This document shows positions 24,316-33,747 of a DNA stretch of 64,000 nucleotides, one piece after another. The stretch spans positions 1 to 64,000 of the forward strand of contig JAKSTU010000010.1 of assembly GCA_024402435.1 (NCBI GenBank), in the 5' to 3' direction. This DNA is from Treponemataceae bacterium (GTDB lineage Bacteria > Spirochaetota > Spirochaetia > Treponematales > Treponemataceae). Position 1 is the first letter of the stretch. Each line of letters begins with the position of its first letter. The translations under genes were made by a program, and so were the position numbers. The notes beneath the pieces were generated by a model that was not told where the DNA came from, ran no database searches, and was given only the letters and a program-made list of their open reading frames with translations.

Positions 24316-25995
24316 ATGATGACTGACATTGAGATTGCTCGCGCAAACAAGACTGTACCGATTTCTCAGATTGCGGAAGATTTGGGGCTTTCTTCTGAAG
24401 ATTATGAACTTTATGGAAACTACAAGGCAAAAATCAGCCTGAAAAAAATGTATGAACTTCAGAAGTCCGGAAAAAAAGGGCATCTGGTTCTTGTAACCGC
24501 CATTACACCCACTCCTGCCGGAGAAGGAAAATCAACTGTTTCCATTGCATTGGCAGACGGAATGCGGAAAATCGGCAAAAAATCTGTTCTGGCCCTTCGT
24601 GAACCTTCTTTGGGACCATGTTTCGGAATAAAAGGCGGTGCATGCGGAGGCGGTTACGCACAGATTGTTCCGATGGAAGAAATCAATCTGCATTTTACAG
24701 GCGACATTCATGCAATTTCGATTGCAAACAATCTGATTGCTGCACTGATTGACAATCACATTCATCAGGGAAATGCACTGGGAATTGACCCCCGTACAAT
24801 TTCATGGAAACGCTGCGTAGATTTGAATGACAGGGCATTGCGTTCTGTTGTAGTGGGATTGGGCGGACCTGCAGAAGGTGTTCCAAGACAGGACGGTTTC
24901 AACATTGCGGTTGCCAGCGAGATTATGGCTGTGCTTTGTCTTTCAAGAACGATTGACGAACTTAAAAGCCGTCTGAACCGAATCGTAATCGGAAAAACTT
25001 ATGATAAAAAGCCTGTCTGCTTTGAGCAGTTGGGATCAACAGGTGCTGTTGCTGCATTGTTGCGTGAAGCAATCCGGCCCAACCTTGTGCAGACTCTGGA
25101 AAAAACTCCCGCTTTTGTTCACGGCGGTCCTTTTGCAAACATTGCCCACGGCTGCAACAGTGTGAATGCTACACAATGCGCTCTTGCACTGGGAGACTTT
25201 GTTGTTACTGAAGCAGGTTTTGCCGCTGATCTTGGTGCAGAAAAGTTCTTTGACATAAAATGCCGTTCTGCGGGGCTCAAGCCTGAAGTTGCTGTCGTTG
25301 TAGCAACTGTCCGTGCTTTGAAAATGCATGGCGGTGTTGCAAAGGCTGATTTGTCTGCCGAAAACACCAAGGCAATGCTCGACGGATTCTGCAATCTCAA
25401 GACACATATTGAAAACCTCAAAAAGTTCGGACTTTCTGTAGTTGTTGCGGTTAATCAGTTTGTAACTGACACTCAGCAGGAAATTGACGCGCTTCTGAAA
25501 GCATGTGAAGAATCGGGTGTAAAAGGTGTTCTTTGTCAGGGTTGGGCAAAAGGCGGTGACGGTGCTGTCGAACTGGCCGAGACTGTCTGCGCTTTGTGCG
25601 AAGACAAAACTGCAGAAGCGGAATTCAAGCCTTTGTATCCGCTTGAAATGTCTTTGGAAGACAAAATCCGGACTGTCGCCACTCAGATTTACCGTGCAAA
25701 AGATGTGGATTTTGCGCCTGCTGCCAAGAAAAAGCTTGCAGAGTTTACCGCAATGGGATTCGGCAATCTTCCGGTCTGCATTGCAAAAACACAGAACTCC
25801 ATTTCTCATGACAAATCTTTGTCCGGTGCTCCCAGCGGTTACGTTTTCCCCGTGCGGGACGTACAGCTTTATGCCGGTGCCGGATTTGTTGTTCCTCTTG
25901 CCGGGGAAATAATGACAATGCCCGGACTTCCTAAAGTTCCCGCCGCCACAGCCATTGATGTGGACAATGACGGAAACATTTCAGGATTGTTCTGA
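24316..25995 (+). CDS. fhs: Formate-tetrahydrofolate ligase
   Basis: This 559-residue cytoplasmic enzyme makes 10-formyl-tetrahydrofolate from formate, tetrahydrofolate and ATP. Signatures are the ATP-binding TPTPAGEGKST (64-74), REPSLGPCFGIKGGACGGGYAQ, HFTGDIHAI and FVHGGPFANIAHGCNS. Length matches the family. The SD GGAG lies about 10 nt upstream. In an anaerobe it may feed one-carbon units to purine synthesis or work in the reverse direction. It is convergent with the GerMN gene with a 7-bp gap. Confidence 0.97.
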   Translation: MMTDIEIARANKTVPISQIAEDLGLSSEDYELYGNYKAKISLKKMYELQKSGKKGHLVLVTAITPTPAGEGKSTVSIALADGMRKIGKKSVLALREPSLGPCFGIKGGACGGGYAQIVPMEEINLHFTGDIHAISIANNLIAALIDNHIHQGNALGIDPRTISWKRCVDLNDRALRSVVVGLGGPAEGVPRQDGFNIAVASEIMAVLCLSRTIDELKSRLNRIVIGKTYDKKPVCFEQLGSTGAVAALLREAIRPNLVQTLEKTPAFVHGGPFANIAHGCNSVNATQCALALGDFVVTEAGFAADLGAEKFFDIKCRSAGLKPEVAVVVATVRALKMHGGVAKADLSAENTKAMLDGFCNLKTHIENLKKFGLSVVVAVNQFVTDTQQEIDALLKACEESGVKGVLCQGWAKGGDGAVELAETVCALCEDKTAEAEFKPLYPLEMSLEDKIRTVATQIYRAKDVDFAPAAKKKLAEFTAMGFGNLPVCIAKTQNSISHDKSLSGAPSGYVFPVRDVQLYAGAGFVVPLAGEIMTMPGLPKVPAATAIDVDNDGNISGLF

Positions 25996-26002
25996 GTTCT
26001 GA

Positions 26003-26911
26003 TCAGCGGAAGGAGCCCTTGCTCAAAGGGGCTCCCACATACACTCCGGCTTCACCGAGAAAATCGACTTTTTCGTCAGCTACGAGAAACTGTACGCTCT
26101 CGATGTTGCTGAAAGCACAGGCCGTGTAGACAACCTGCATAAGCTGTCCGTAATAGCCTTCAACGCCGTATCTGTTGAATCGGAATTCTTCACTGAAATT
26201 GATTGTTGCGACACCGTTGCTGACAGAAGCACCCAAGAGACGTGTGCCTGCCGGAATCAGGGAAATGTAGCCTTTGTCAGTTTCGCTCTGCGAAGGACCG
26301 GCCAAAAGCGCTTTTATTGCGGCAGTAAGCGGAGCAATGGTCTTGTCAATTGAACGTACTGATTCCTTCCGAAGGACAGCTCCGTCTTCTGAAATCTGGA
26401 TGAAGAAAAGATGCTGGTCCATTTGTGGTGCCTGTACTTTTGCTTCCTGTTTCTGAGGTTCTTGCGCAGCCGGTTTCTCTGCTTCTGTTTTTGCTGCTGA
26501 TTCTGTCTTCGGCGGTTCTGCAGGCTTCTGAACTTCCGTGGTTTCAGTTTTTGCAGTTTCTGCCGGTTTTTCCGCAGACTGATTTTTTTCAGCCTGATCC
26601 TGACGGGAAGTAATTGCAGTAACTTCAATTCTCGGCGAAACTTCTGCAGCAGCCTCTGCAGTTATTTCAAGTTCGGCAAGAGGTTGTTTCTCTGCGTCTG
26701 TAACTTCATGGTGGATAATGAATTCCGGCTCATTTCCCACAACTTTCGTAAAAAAGCCTGTATTTTTGAGCACTGAAAAAATCGTATTTCTGTTTACAAG
26801 AAAAAGAATCAGCAGAACAAGTGCGAAAACAATCCAGAAAATTATACCGACACTGGGATATTTTTTTTTCGGGGATGACTTCCCCTTATCAGCAAAATCA
26901 AAAAACTTCAT
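26003..26911 (-). CDS. Membrane-anchored GerMN-domain protein
   Basis: A 302-residue protein with one transmembrane helix (about 21-39), an Ala/Glu/Pro/Lys-rich linker (about 75-165) and a C-terminal GerMN domain (about 170-302; LLAGPSQSE, IPAGTRLLGASVSNGVATINFSEEF, FLVADEKVDFLGE). The domain is named from spore germination protein GerM but is common in non-sporulating bacteria; its function here is unknown, probably periplasmic and envelope-related. It is the last gene of a probable minus-strand operon, 6 bp after the GGDEF gene. Confidence 0.82.
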   Translation of the reverse strand: MKFFDFADKGKSSPKKKYPSVGIIFWIVFALVLLILFLVNRNTIFSVLKNTGFFTKVVGNEPEFIIHHEVTDAEKQPLAELEITAEAAAEVSPRIEVTAITSRQDQAEKNQSAEKPAETAKTETTEVQKPAEPPKTESAAKTEAEKPAAQEPQKQEAKVQAPQMDQHLFFIQISEDGAVLRKESVRSIDKTIAPLTAAIKALLAGPSQSETDKGYISLIPAGTRLLGASVSNGVATINFSEEFRFNRYGVEGYYGQLMQVVYTACAFSNIESVQFLVADEKVDFLGEAGVYVGAPLSKGSFR

Positions 26912-26917
26912 ATTATA

Positions 26918-28864
26918 TTATTCGGATTTCTGCCGCTTTTTTTGACGCTTTTCTTTGTACTGTTCTGCATCGGCAAGACTCAGAAGCTCTGAAAGATTGA
27001 AGGACTCCTTGCTGAAAGGAACGCCGCCTATACTCATGGAAACTGTAAAATCCTCACCGGATTCTTCATTCCAACTGTCAGTAATCTGCCTGATTTTTTC
27101 GCGCACAGTTTCAACAGAATCATCCTGCATGCCTACGGAAACGGCACAGAATTCGTCGCCGCCGATCCGCCCTATAACGTCGCTGGAACGGAATGCTTTC
27201 TTGAGAATTTCTGCCTGTGCCTGAATTGCTCTGTTTCCGGCAGCGTGACCATATGTATCATTGATTGCTTTCAGATTGTCCAGATCACCGAAGAAAACCA
27301 TTCCAACCTGATTCATTTCAAGAGCCATTTCTATGGCGTGTTTCCCGTAGAAGAAGAATCCCCGCCGGTTGAAAGTTTTTGCAAGGTCATCCATGTAGGA
27401 AACGGTACGGAGTGCTTCTGCTTCACGTTTTTCGTTCTGAAGGGCAAAAGCGGATGCAACCTGATTCGTAATCATGCTGAAAAGTATTGAATAGAATGAC
27501 GAATCGATCGTTCCGGGGGTAAAATATGCGTAACCGTACAACTGCTGCTGACTGAACAACGGCAGAACGACTCTGTAGGTGCATTCACGGGGAAACAGAT
27601 CTTCCGGAACAATATTTTTGTAGGGATTGATTTTCAGAGGTTCGTCATCAAAAAGCCATTCTTTTTCACTGTTGTAAGCTACAAAAAGACGTGCTTCATC
27701 AGGGAGGACGCAACCTGTTTCCGAGTCATTGAACAAAGGTTGCGGAAAAAGGCAGATGGCACAGGCTCCGACGGAAAATTTGCGCAGGTGTTCAATAAGG
27801 ACATGCTTGAAAGAAGTCGGTGACATGTCTGTCTGCACAGCCTGAGTAAAATTCTGCAGAAGAAAGATTTCTTCACGTACCTGATGATATTTGACTTCTT
27901 CCTGAAGAAAAATATTCTTGAGCAGCGGAACTTTTTTCCCTACGGATGTTATTGCGTTGTAAAGAAAGTCTGTGTGAGTGAGACAACCGCAGCTCTGGCG
28001 GTAAAGGGGAAGTGCCGGGATTCTTTCAGTTTTGAGCGGCATGTCCGGATCCATTATGTGCTTGTATGCGATTTCTGCCGCATAATACCCCTGGTCCTCC
28101 ACTTTCTGCGAAATGGAAGTGAGCGTGGGTTTGCACATTTTGGCAGTAAGTGTGTCGTCAAAGCCGGTAACAATCACCTCATAAGGTACGGAAACATCAA
28201 TTTTGCTCAGAAAGTTGCAGCACCCGAATGCCATTTTGTCATCAAAGCAGATGATTGCATCAAAGTTGATGTCTGCCCTGGATTTGTAGCGCTGCATAAG
28301 TTTGTCCAGCTGAGAAAGATTGTAGACCGGCCTCAGAACAAAATCTTCTGTGTCAGGTATTCCGTATTCGGCAAGAACTTTATGATATGCGGCTTCACGG
28401 GCCATAATGTCAGGTGATTTGGAATTGGTTGAAACAAGAAGAGGCCGCTTTCTTTTGTGCACGTCTATGACATGGCGGACCATTTCTTCAAAAGCTTCTG
28501 AATCTGTGACAACAACATTGCTGGTTGTCTTCAGTTCGGCTCCGATGCTTACCATCGGAATCGGTCTGTAGGCTTCAAGAGTTCTTTCAAAATCTTCCCT
28601 TGTCATGAACTGGCACTGGCAGTTTGTCAGTATAAGCAGTCCGTCAAGGTTTTCCTGCGTAAAGTATTGGACAATCGGACCGTACTGGTAATCGTAGGGC
28701 GCATGATGCCCTTCGTCACCGCGGACTACGAAGACCATGCATTCGATGGAATGTTCGCTGCAGAAATCAAATACGCCGTGAACGATGGGAAGAGTGTATT
28801 CTTCCTCAAAGTCATGGATCATTACTCCGAAACGAAGAGGTTTGTTATTAACTGGATATTTCAT
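26918..28864 (-). CDS. Diguanylate cyclase with N-terminal LacI-type ligand-binding fold
   Basis: A 648-residue protein. Residues 1 to about 290 resemble the periplasmic-binding-protein-like sensor of LacI regulators (RFGVMIHDFEEEYTLPIVHGVFDF; DGLLILTNC; VIVTGFDDTLTAK; LTSISQ) but lack a DNA-binding helix-turn-helix. A GAF-like middle (about 300-480) is followed by a GGDEF domain with intact GGDEF at 568-572 and an RxxD inhibitory site at 559-562 (RSSD). There is no signal peptide or membrane helix, so sugar-like ligand sensing would be cytoplasmic. I start at MKYPVNN (28864), which has GGAAG 7 nt upstream. Output is c-di-GMP synthesis. Confidence 0.88.
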   Translation of the reverse strand: MKYPVNNKPLRFGVMIHDFEEEYTLPIVHGVFDFCSEHSIECMVFVVRGDEGHHAPYDYQYGPIVQYFTQENLDGLLILTNCQCQFMTREDFERTLEAYRPIPMVSIGAELKTTSNVVVTDSEAFEEMVRHVIDVHKRKRPLLVSTNSKSPDIMAREAAYHKVLAEYGIPDTEDFVLRPVYNLSQLDKLMQRYKSRADINFDAIICFDDKMAFGCCNFLSKIDVSVPYEVIVTGFDDTLTAKMCKPTLTSISQKVEDQGYYAAEIAYKHIMDPDMPLKTERIPALPLYRQSCGCLTHTDFLYNAITSVGKKVPLLKNIFLQEEVKYHQVREEIFLLQNFTQAVQTDMSPTSFKHVLIEHLRKFSVGACAICLFPQPLFNDSETGCVLPDEARLFVAYNSEKEWLFDDEPLKINPYKNIVPEDLFPRECTYRVVLPLFSQQQLYGYAYFTPGTIDSSFYSILFSMITNQVASAFALQNEKREAEALRTVSYMDDLAKTFNRRGFFFYGKHAIEMALEMNQVGMVFFGDLDNLKAINDTYGHAAGNRAIQAQAEILKKAFRSSDVIGRIGGDEFCAVSVGMQDDSVETVREKIRQITDSWNEESGEDFTVSMSIGGVPFSKESFNLSELLSLADAEQYKEKRQKKRQKSE

Positions 28865-28891
28865 GATGCTTCCAGTATAGCACACAAAATT

Positions 28892-30685
28892 CTATTTGTG
28901 GAACAGGCGTACAGTCAGTGTGTTTGTTCCGCGGTGACGGCACTTCAGCAGCAGCGAAGCGTTTCCGCTCTGGTAAACATAACCGGTTGAGTTGTAACTT
29001 TCAAAGTTCGGAGCTGAATGGTATGAAAGACCGTGCATTTCAATGGATGTAAAGGGGGCGATTCCGTTGATTATCATGTGGTGCGGAGAATCCAGCGGAA
29101 AGTCGATGTTGATTATTGCAGTGTTTTCAGAATTTACGCTGTAGTCAATGCTTCTTGCAACTGTCCATGCCCAGATAACACGGTCATTTTCGACAGCCAG
29201 AATCTGCGGATGGGGGTACCAGGTGTTGTCTGTTACAAGGATTTCATAAAGTTTGGCAATTGTTTCATAGTCCAAGGCAGAAACTGTGGTTTCGTAGGCA
29301 AGAGCACTGTTCAGTATCAGATGACCCAGAGAAGTTGTAAGGGGGTCTTTTGTCTGAATACCGTAGGCCCGCATTCCTTCTGCAGCTTTTGCAACTAATG
29401 TAAGCGAAGCAGGATTTTCACCGTCATAAACTGCAACAGTTTCCGTCTCAAAGTCTGCAACACATGCGTTCTTGATGACTTCTGCACATTTTGCAGCGGC
29501 AGGCTGCAGTATAGCGGCAGCATCAGGCCTGTTTTTGCAGAGTGATGTGTAGATGTAAAGAATTCCTGCGGCCTGTTTGAGGTTTGCAGGCTGAACATCA
29601 GGATTTGCAGCCAGAGCAAGAATGCTGCGGATTTCTGAAAGAGGAGAAGTCTGCAGATAGAAAAGCATTTCTTCAAGTTCAAATGCTTCCAGATTGGTGT
29701 TTGTAACTGAATACTCTGCCCGGTAAGCAAGGTTTTCTTTCTGCATCAGCAGAGAATCGTTCTGTGTTGCCAGATTGTTGTAATAAGGCGACGTAAAGTA
29801 AGTCCGTCTGTTTGCCGGCAAGAATGAAGCGGCATCAGCAACAGCCTGTGAATAACTTGTGATGGGTGCATTTTCTGCAATCCAGGCGGCAACAGCTTTT
29901 TCAGAAGGACTGTCCTGAGGATTCTGCGGGAATTTTGAAACGATTCCGGTGCGGATCTGCATGAGCAGGTTGTTGTATGTCGTGCTGTCATTAAGAGCAA
30001 ACTGCAGCGTGTCTTCGAGTGTGTAAACCTTTTCTTCTTCGAACTGGCGGCAGACAAGTCCGTCACTGTTGGGCTCAATCAGGAGTTCCCTCGGGTTGAT
30101 TTCTGAACAGGTCAGGATGAACTGCTGGTCGTTTATGAAAAGCTGGAGTGTCTGGGAGTCAGCCTGTGAATAAGTGTAGGAAGTGTTCATTTTGTATGGA
30201 ATGCGGATTCCACGTACTGAAGTGTCGGCTGTTGATGCAGTAACCGTAATCGGGAAAAGAACGCTTTCGTCTTCCGGTGCTATGAAAGTCAGTGAAACAC
30301 CTTCTTCAAAGTGAAGTGTAACTCCCGTTTCAGAAATTTGTTCCCATGATGAAAGAACAAGGTTTTTCTCCTGAGTATTGTTGTTCGCACTGATAATAGT
30401 CGTTCGCGAAGTAGAATCAGAAAAGAACACGAAGCCTCCCAAAGAGACTTCAAACTGATTTTTCAGCAAAGGTGTGTTGTTATCATCGTAGGTTTCCGCT
30501 ACTATAAGACGAAGGGAACCAAAAATGTTGGTAATAACAGAGTCATTTTTAAACTGAATGACAAAAATTCCGAAAATAATAAGTATGTATAGGGCTGCAA
30601 GGCCAAGAAACTTTCTAAAGGGATGTTTGCTCATTTGTGACAGTTTAGCTAATGACGGCGACAAATTCAACTGAGAAATACGCAA
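28892..30685 (-). CDS. Membrane-anchored protein of unknown function
   Basis: A 597-residue protein with one N-terminal transmembrane helix (about 27-45) and a large predicted extracytoplasmic part. Beta-rich segments come first (about 60-200), then a mostly helical region (about 215-450), then a C-terminal beta region. I recognise no family. The start is uncertain: ATG at 30685 or at 30634 (MSKHPFRKF), neither with a good SD. It heads a probable operon with the LacI-fold/GGDEF and GerMN genes and is divergent from the TPR lipoprotein. Confidence 0.7.
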   Translation of the reverse strand: MRISQLNLSPSLAKLSQMSKHPFRKFLGLAALYILIIFGIFVIQFKNDSVITNIFGSLRLIVAETYDDNNTPLLKNQFEVSLGGFVFFSDSTSRTTIISANNNTQEKNLVLSSWEQISETGVTLHFEEGVSLTFIAPEDESVLFPITVTASTADTSVRGIRIPYKMNTSYTYSQADSQTLQLFINDQQFILTCSEINPRELLIEPNSDGLVCRQFEEEKVYTLEDTLQFALNDSTTYNNLLMQIRTGIVSKFPQNPQDSPSEKAVAAWIAENAPITSYSQAVADAASFLPANRRTYFTSPYYNNLATQNDSLLMQKENLAYRAEYSVTNTNLEAFELEEMLFYLQTSPLSEIRSILALAANPDVQPANLKQAAGILYIYTSLCKNRPDAAAILQPAAAKCAEVIKNACVADFETETVAVYDGENPASLTLVAKAAEGMRAYGIQTKDPLTTSLGHLILNSALAYETTVSALDYETIAKLYEILVTDNTWYPHPQILAVENDRVIWAWTVARSIDYSVNSENTAIINIDFPLDSPHHMIINGIAPFTSIEMHGLSYHSAPNFESYNSTGYVYQSGNASLLLKCRHRGTNTLTVRLFHK

Positions 30686-30712
30686 AACTATATTTGTATT
30701 ATGGAAATTAAA

Positions 30713-32503
30713 ATGAAAAAAAAGATCGGATTATTTCTGTGCATTCTGTTCACTTCTTTGTTTTTGATTGTGTCCTGCGGTACAGTGCCGGAAAATTCTT
30801 CTGAAGAAATTGAGCCCGTGATGGTTGTACCGCTGCGTCCGGAGCCTGAAGCAGAACCTGTTGAAGAACCGGAAATCACTGAACCGGCTGCAGAAGAAAC
30901 TGATTCCGTTGAGGAACCGGCCGAACTGTTTGCGGAAACAGAAGAACCTGTTGTAGAAGAGCAGGAGATTGTTCCTGAAGCGGATGAGCCGGAATCTGAT
31001 GCGGAAGAAACAGCTGCAGAAGAAACTGTTTCCGAAGAACCGGAAGCTGAATCAGAAACGGAGCCCGCTGAAGAATCCGAAGAGTTTGTGATTTTGCCGG
31101 AACCTGAAGAACCGGTTGTCGTTGAAGAGCCGGTTGAAGAACAGGAATCTGCAGAAGAGCCGGCTGAAGAAACGGCACCTGTTGAGGAAACGGTAATCAT
31201 CGAACCGCCCGTTGAAGAACCTGAACCTGATGTCTTTACCCTGGAAAAACTCCTTCTGCAGCTGCAGGCTTCACTTGATAAAAATCCCATGTCAGAAACT
31301 CTGGCGCTTTTTGAAACGGTACCGCCCGAATTCAGCGAAAGCTTTACTGTAAAGTATCTTTATGCAACCCTTCTGTTTTCAGCCGGCCGGTATCCCGAAG
31401 CTGCAGAAATCACGGACTGGCTTTTTGCGCGCTACCCTGATGATGCTGACGTGCTTACACTCAAGATGATGCTTGCAAAGGCTACCGGGAAAAGCAAGGA
31501 CAAAACTGCGGTTCTGAACCAGATCATCCAGTCCGATCCCTACAACACTGATGCAAATACGGAATTGGGTGACGAGCAGATGCTCAAAAAAAACTGGCAG
31601 AAAGCAAACACGTATTATCTTACTGCCCTTGCCGGCAATGCAACCAATATTGATGCTCTCGCCGGCTACGGCCAGTCCAGTTATTATCTTGGAAAGCTGA
31701 CCGAATCAGAACGCACTTTCAAGAAAATGATCGATCTTGATCCGCAGAATGCCTACGCCTATTCATATTTGGGCAAACTGGCCGCCGAAAAATACAATTA
31801 TAAAGAAGCTGTTTCCTATGCGCTCAAGGCACTGGAAATAGAACCTGATTCATACGATTACTGGCTTGATTACGGAACATTCCTCCGTGAGCAGAACAAG
31901 GTTGAAGAAGCAGAACAGGCATGGACCAAGGCAATCAGTCTGCGGCCCGATTATTTCCTGGGATACGTTTACCGCGCCGGTCTTTATGACGATCAGGACA
32001 ACATCGAACTTGCACTGGCAGATTATCTTCAGGTAGTTAAATGCAAGCCCGAGTATTATTTTGCATATGAATCACTGGGCGTTCTTTTCTGGATCAAAGG
32101 AGATTATGCAGCCGCACGCAACTGGTTTACAAAAGCTTACGAAATGTATCCTTCAAACAATATATATTCGCTGATAATAGCAGTTTCCTATTACCGTGAA
32201 GGAAAAGCAAAAGACGGAAAGAATTACATTTCCAAGACAGTTCTCAAAAAATTCAGCAAGGATTCTTTGGAATATGCTGTGGCAAGACTTTTTTATGACA
32301 ACGTCGGTCCGGGAACTGTCGCAACAAAAATTCAGAATGAAACAAATGCAAACAGAAAAGCTCAGATGCTCTTTTATTTGGCTGAATATTACACTTCCAG
32401 AAGCAATTTCAGCCTGGCACAAAAATACTATATTCTCGTGCATGAAATGGAAACTCCGAACTTTTTTGAATATCGTCTTAATGAATACGCCATTACAGAA
32501 TAA
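30713..32503 (+). CDS. TPR lipoprotein with Glu/Pro-rich linker
   Basis: A 596-residue lipoprotein. The signal peptide ends LIVSCG with Cys22 as the lipid site. Residues about 28-175 are an extremely acidic, Pro-rich low-complexity linker built on EEPxxE repeats. Residues about 185-590 are tandem tetratricopeptide repeats (for example YLGKLTESERTFKKMIDLDP, AVSYALKALEIEPDSYDYW). The start at 30713 is preferred because a TATATT -10 at 30689-30694 would place the transcript start near the alternative ATG at 30701. A surface or periplasmic scaffold is likely. The linker's composition produces long spurious frames on the opposite strand. Confidence 0.85.
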   Translation: MKKKIGLFLCILFTSLFLIVSCGTVPENSSEEIEPVMVVPLRPEPEAEPVEEPEITEPAAEETDSVEEPAELFAETEEPVVEEQEIVPEADEPESDAEETAAEETVSEEPEAESETEPAEESEEFVILPEPEEPVVVEEPVEEQESAEEPAEETAPVEETVIIEPPVEEPEPDVFTLEKLLLQLQASLDKNPMSETLALFETVPPEFSESFTVKYLYATLLFSAGRYPEAAEITDWLFARYPDDADVLTLKMMLAKATGKSKDKTAVLNQIIQSDPYNTDANTELGDEQMLKKNWQKANTYYLTALAGNATNIDALAGYGQSSYYLGKLTESERTFKKMIDLDPQNAYAYSYLGKLAAEKYNYKEAVSYALKALEIEPDSYDYWLDYGTFLREQNKVEEAEQAWTKAISLRPDYFLGYVYRAGLYDDQDNIELALADYLQVVKCKPEYYFAYESLGVLFWIKGDYAAARNWFTKAYEMYPSNNIYSLIIAVSYYREGKAKDGKNYISKTVLKKFSKDSLEYAVARLFYDNVGPGTVATKIQNETNANRKAQMLFYLAEYYTSRSNFSLAQKYYILVHEMETPNFFEYRLNEYAITE

Positions 32504-32518
32504 GGCGGGAGGTTGATT

Positions 32519-33694
32519 TTGAGTCAGACAGAAAAGCGTCTTTCCCTGGGTGGAAGAGAATTCATCCTGGTAGGAACAGCTCACGTTTCAAAAGAAAGTA
32601 TAGAACAGGCCGTTCAGGTGATTTCTGACGAGCACCCTGATTGTGTTGCCATAGAACTTGATGAAGGCCGTTACGAATCAATGAAAAATCCTGAATCCTG
32701 GAGAAACCTTGACATTGTAAAAGTTCTTAAGGAAGGCAAAGGTTTCCTGATGCTGGCAAACCTGATTCTGGGATCTTATCAGCGCCGCATGGGAAGTGAT
32801 CTTGGCGTAAAGCCAGGTGATGAAATGCGTGCTGCAATCAGCAAGGCTGAAGAATTGGGAATCCCGACTGCTATGGTGGACCGGCCCATTCAGACAACGT
32901 TGCGCCGTGCCTGGGGAAAAAACTCTTTCAAAGGAAAATGCAGACTTCTGGGAATCCTGATCGGTACTGCTTTTGAAAAAGAAGAAGTTTCTGCAGAACA
33001 GATTGAGCAGCTGAAAAACTCCAACGAAATGGATTCCATGATGGCGGAGCTTTCAGAGTACATGCCTACGGTAAAGCAGGTTCTCATTGACGAACGCGAC
33101 CAGTTTCTGGCTTCTTCAATCTGGAAGACAAAGGGTCCAAAAGTTGTCGCAGTTCTGGGCGCCGGTCATCTGCCGGGTGTTGAACGCCATCTGAATGCCA
33201 TTGCAGCAGCAGAAGAAACTGATGATGTTACGGAAATCGCTCAGGTGCCGCCTCCCGGAATCGGTTCAAAAATTGCGGGCTGGGCTTTTCCGGTTGCAAT
33301 TCTTGCACTGGTGGCAGCAGGTTTCTTCAAAGGCGGCGGAACTGATTCGCTCAACATGCTGCTCAGATGGCTTTTGTGGAACGGATCTCTTGCCGCTTTG
33401 GGAACCCTTGTGGCCGGCGGTCATCCGCTTGCAATCCTCACCGGCTTTTTGGGTGCTCCTGTAGCAACGCTGAATCCTGTTATCGGGGTCGGGCTTTTTA
33501 CCGGCATTGTTCAGGCATGGGCCTGCAAACCCAAAATCAATGATATGGAAAAATTGAACGATGATGTAACATCGGTCAAAGGATTCTATAAAAACCGCAT
33601 TCTTCGTGTGCTTCTTGTGTTCTTCCTGTCATCAGTAGGCGGTATGATCGGAAATTTTATTTCAGTTCCGGCTTTGTTTTCTCAGCTTTTCTGA
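32519..33694 (+). CDS. TraB/PrgY-family membrane protein
   Basis: A 391-residue protein with the TraB-family N-terminal domain (LVGTAHVS, PDCVAIELDEGRY, VLGAGHLPG) and about three to four hydrophobic C-terminal segments from residue about 255 (GWAFPVAILALVAAGFF, GTLVAGGHPLAILTGFLGA, ILRVLLVFFLSSVGGMI). The family is related to TIKI-type metalloproteases, with pheromone-shutdown PrgY as the founding bacterial member; the activity here is unproven. The start is TTG at 32519, 6 nt after GGGAGG; an earlier TTG at 32513 touches the SD and is unlikely. It is 15 bp from the TPR lipoprotein gene, so probably co-expressed. Confidence 0.85.
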   Translation: MSQTEKRLSLGGREFILVGTAHVSKESIEQAVQVISDEHPDCVAIELDEGRYESMKNPESWRNLDIVKVLKEGKGFLMLANLILGSYQRRMGSDLGVKPGDEMRAAISKAEELGIPTAMVDRPIQTTLRRAWGKNSFKGKCRLLGILIGTAFEKEEVSAEQIEQLKNSNEMDSMMAELSEYMPTVKQVLIDERDQFLASSIWKTKGPKVVAVLGAGHLPGVERHLNAIAAAEETDDVTEIAQVPPPGIGSKIAGWAFPVAILALVAAGFFKGGGTDSLNMLLRWLLWNGSLAALGTLVAGGHPLAILTGFLGAPVATLNPVIGVGLFTGIVQAWACKPKINDMEKLNDDVTSVKGFYKNRILRVLLVFFLSSVGGMIGNFISVPALFSQLF

Positions 33695-33747
33695 ATAACG
33701 GACTCTGATTTAAGATTATCTTAAGCAACAAACAGGATACTTCTGAT

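Noticed and set aside
30688-31290. Ser/Gly-rich open frame on the minus strand opposite the TPR lipoprotein
   Set aside because: It is the mirror of the repetitive Glu/Pro codons of the plus-strand gene; its composition is an artefact and no SD or promoter supports it.
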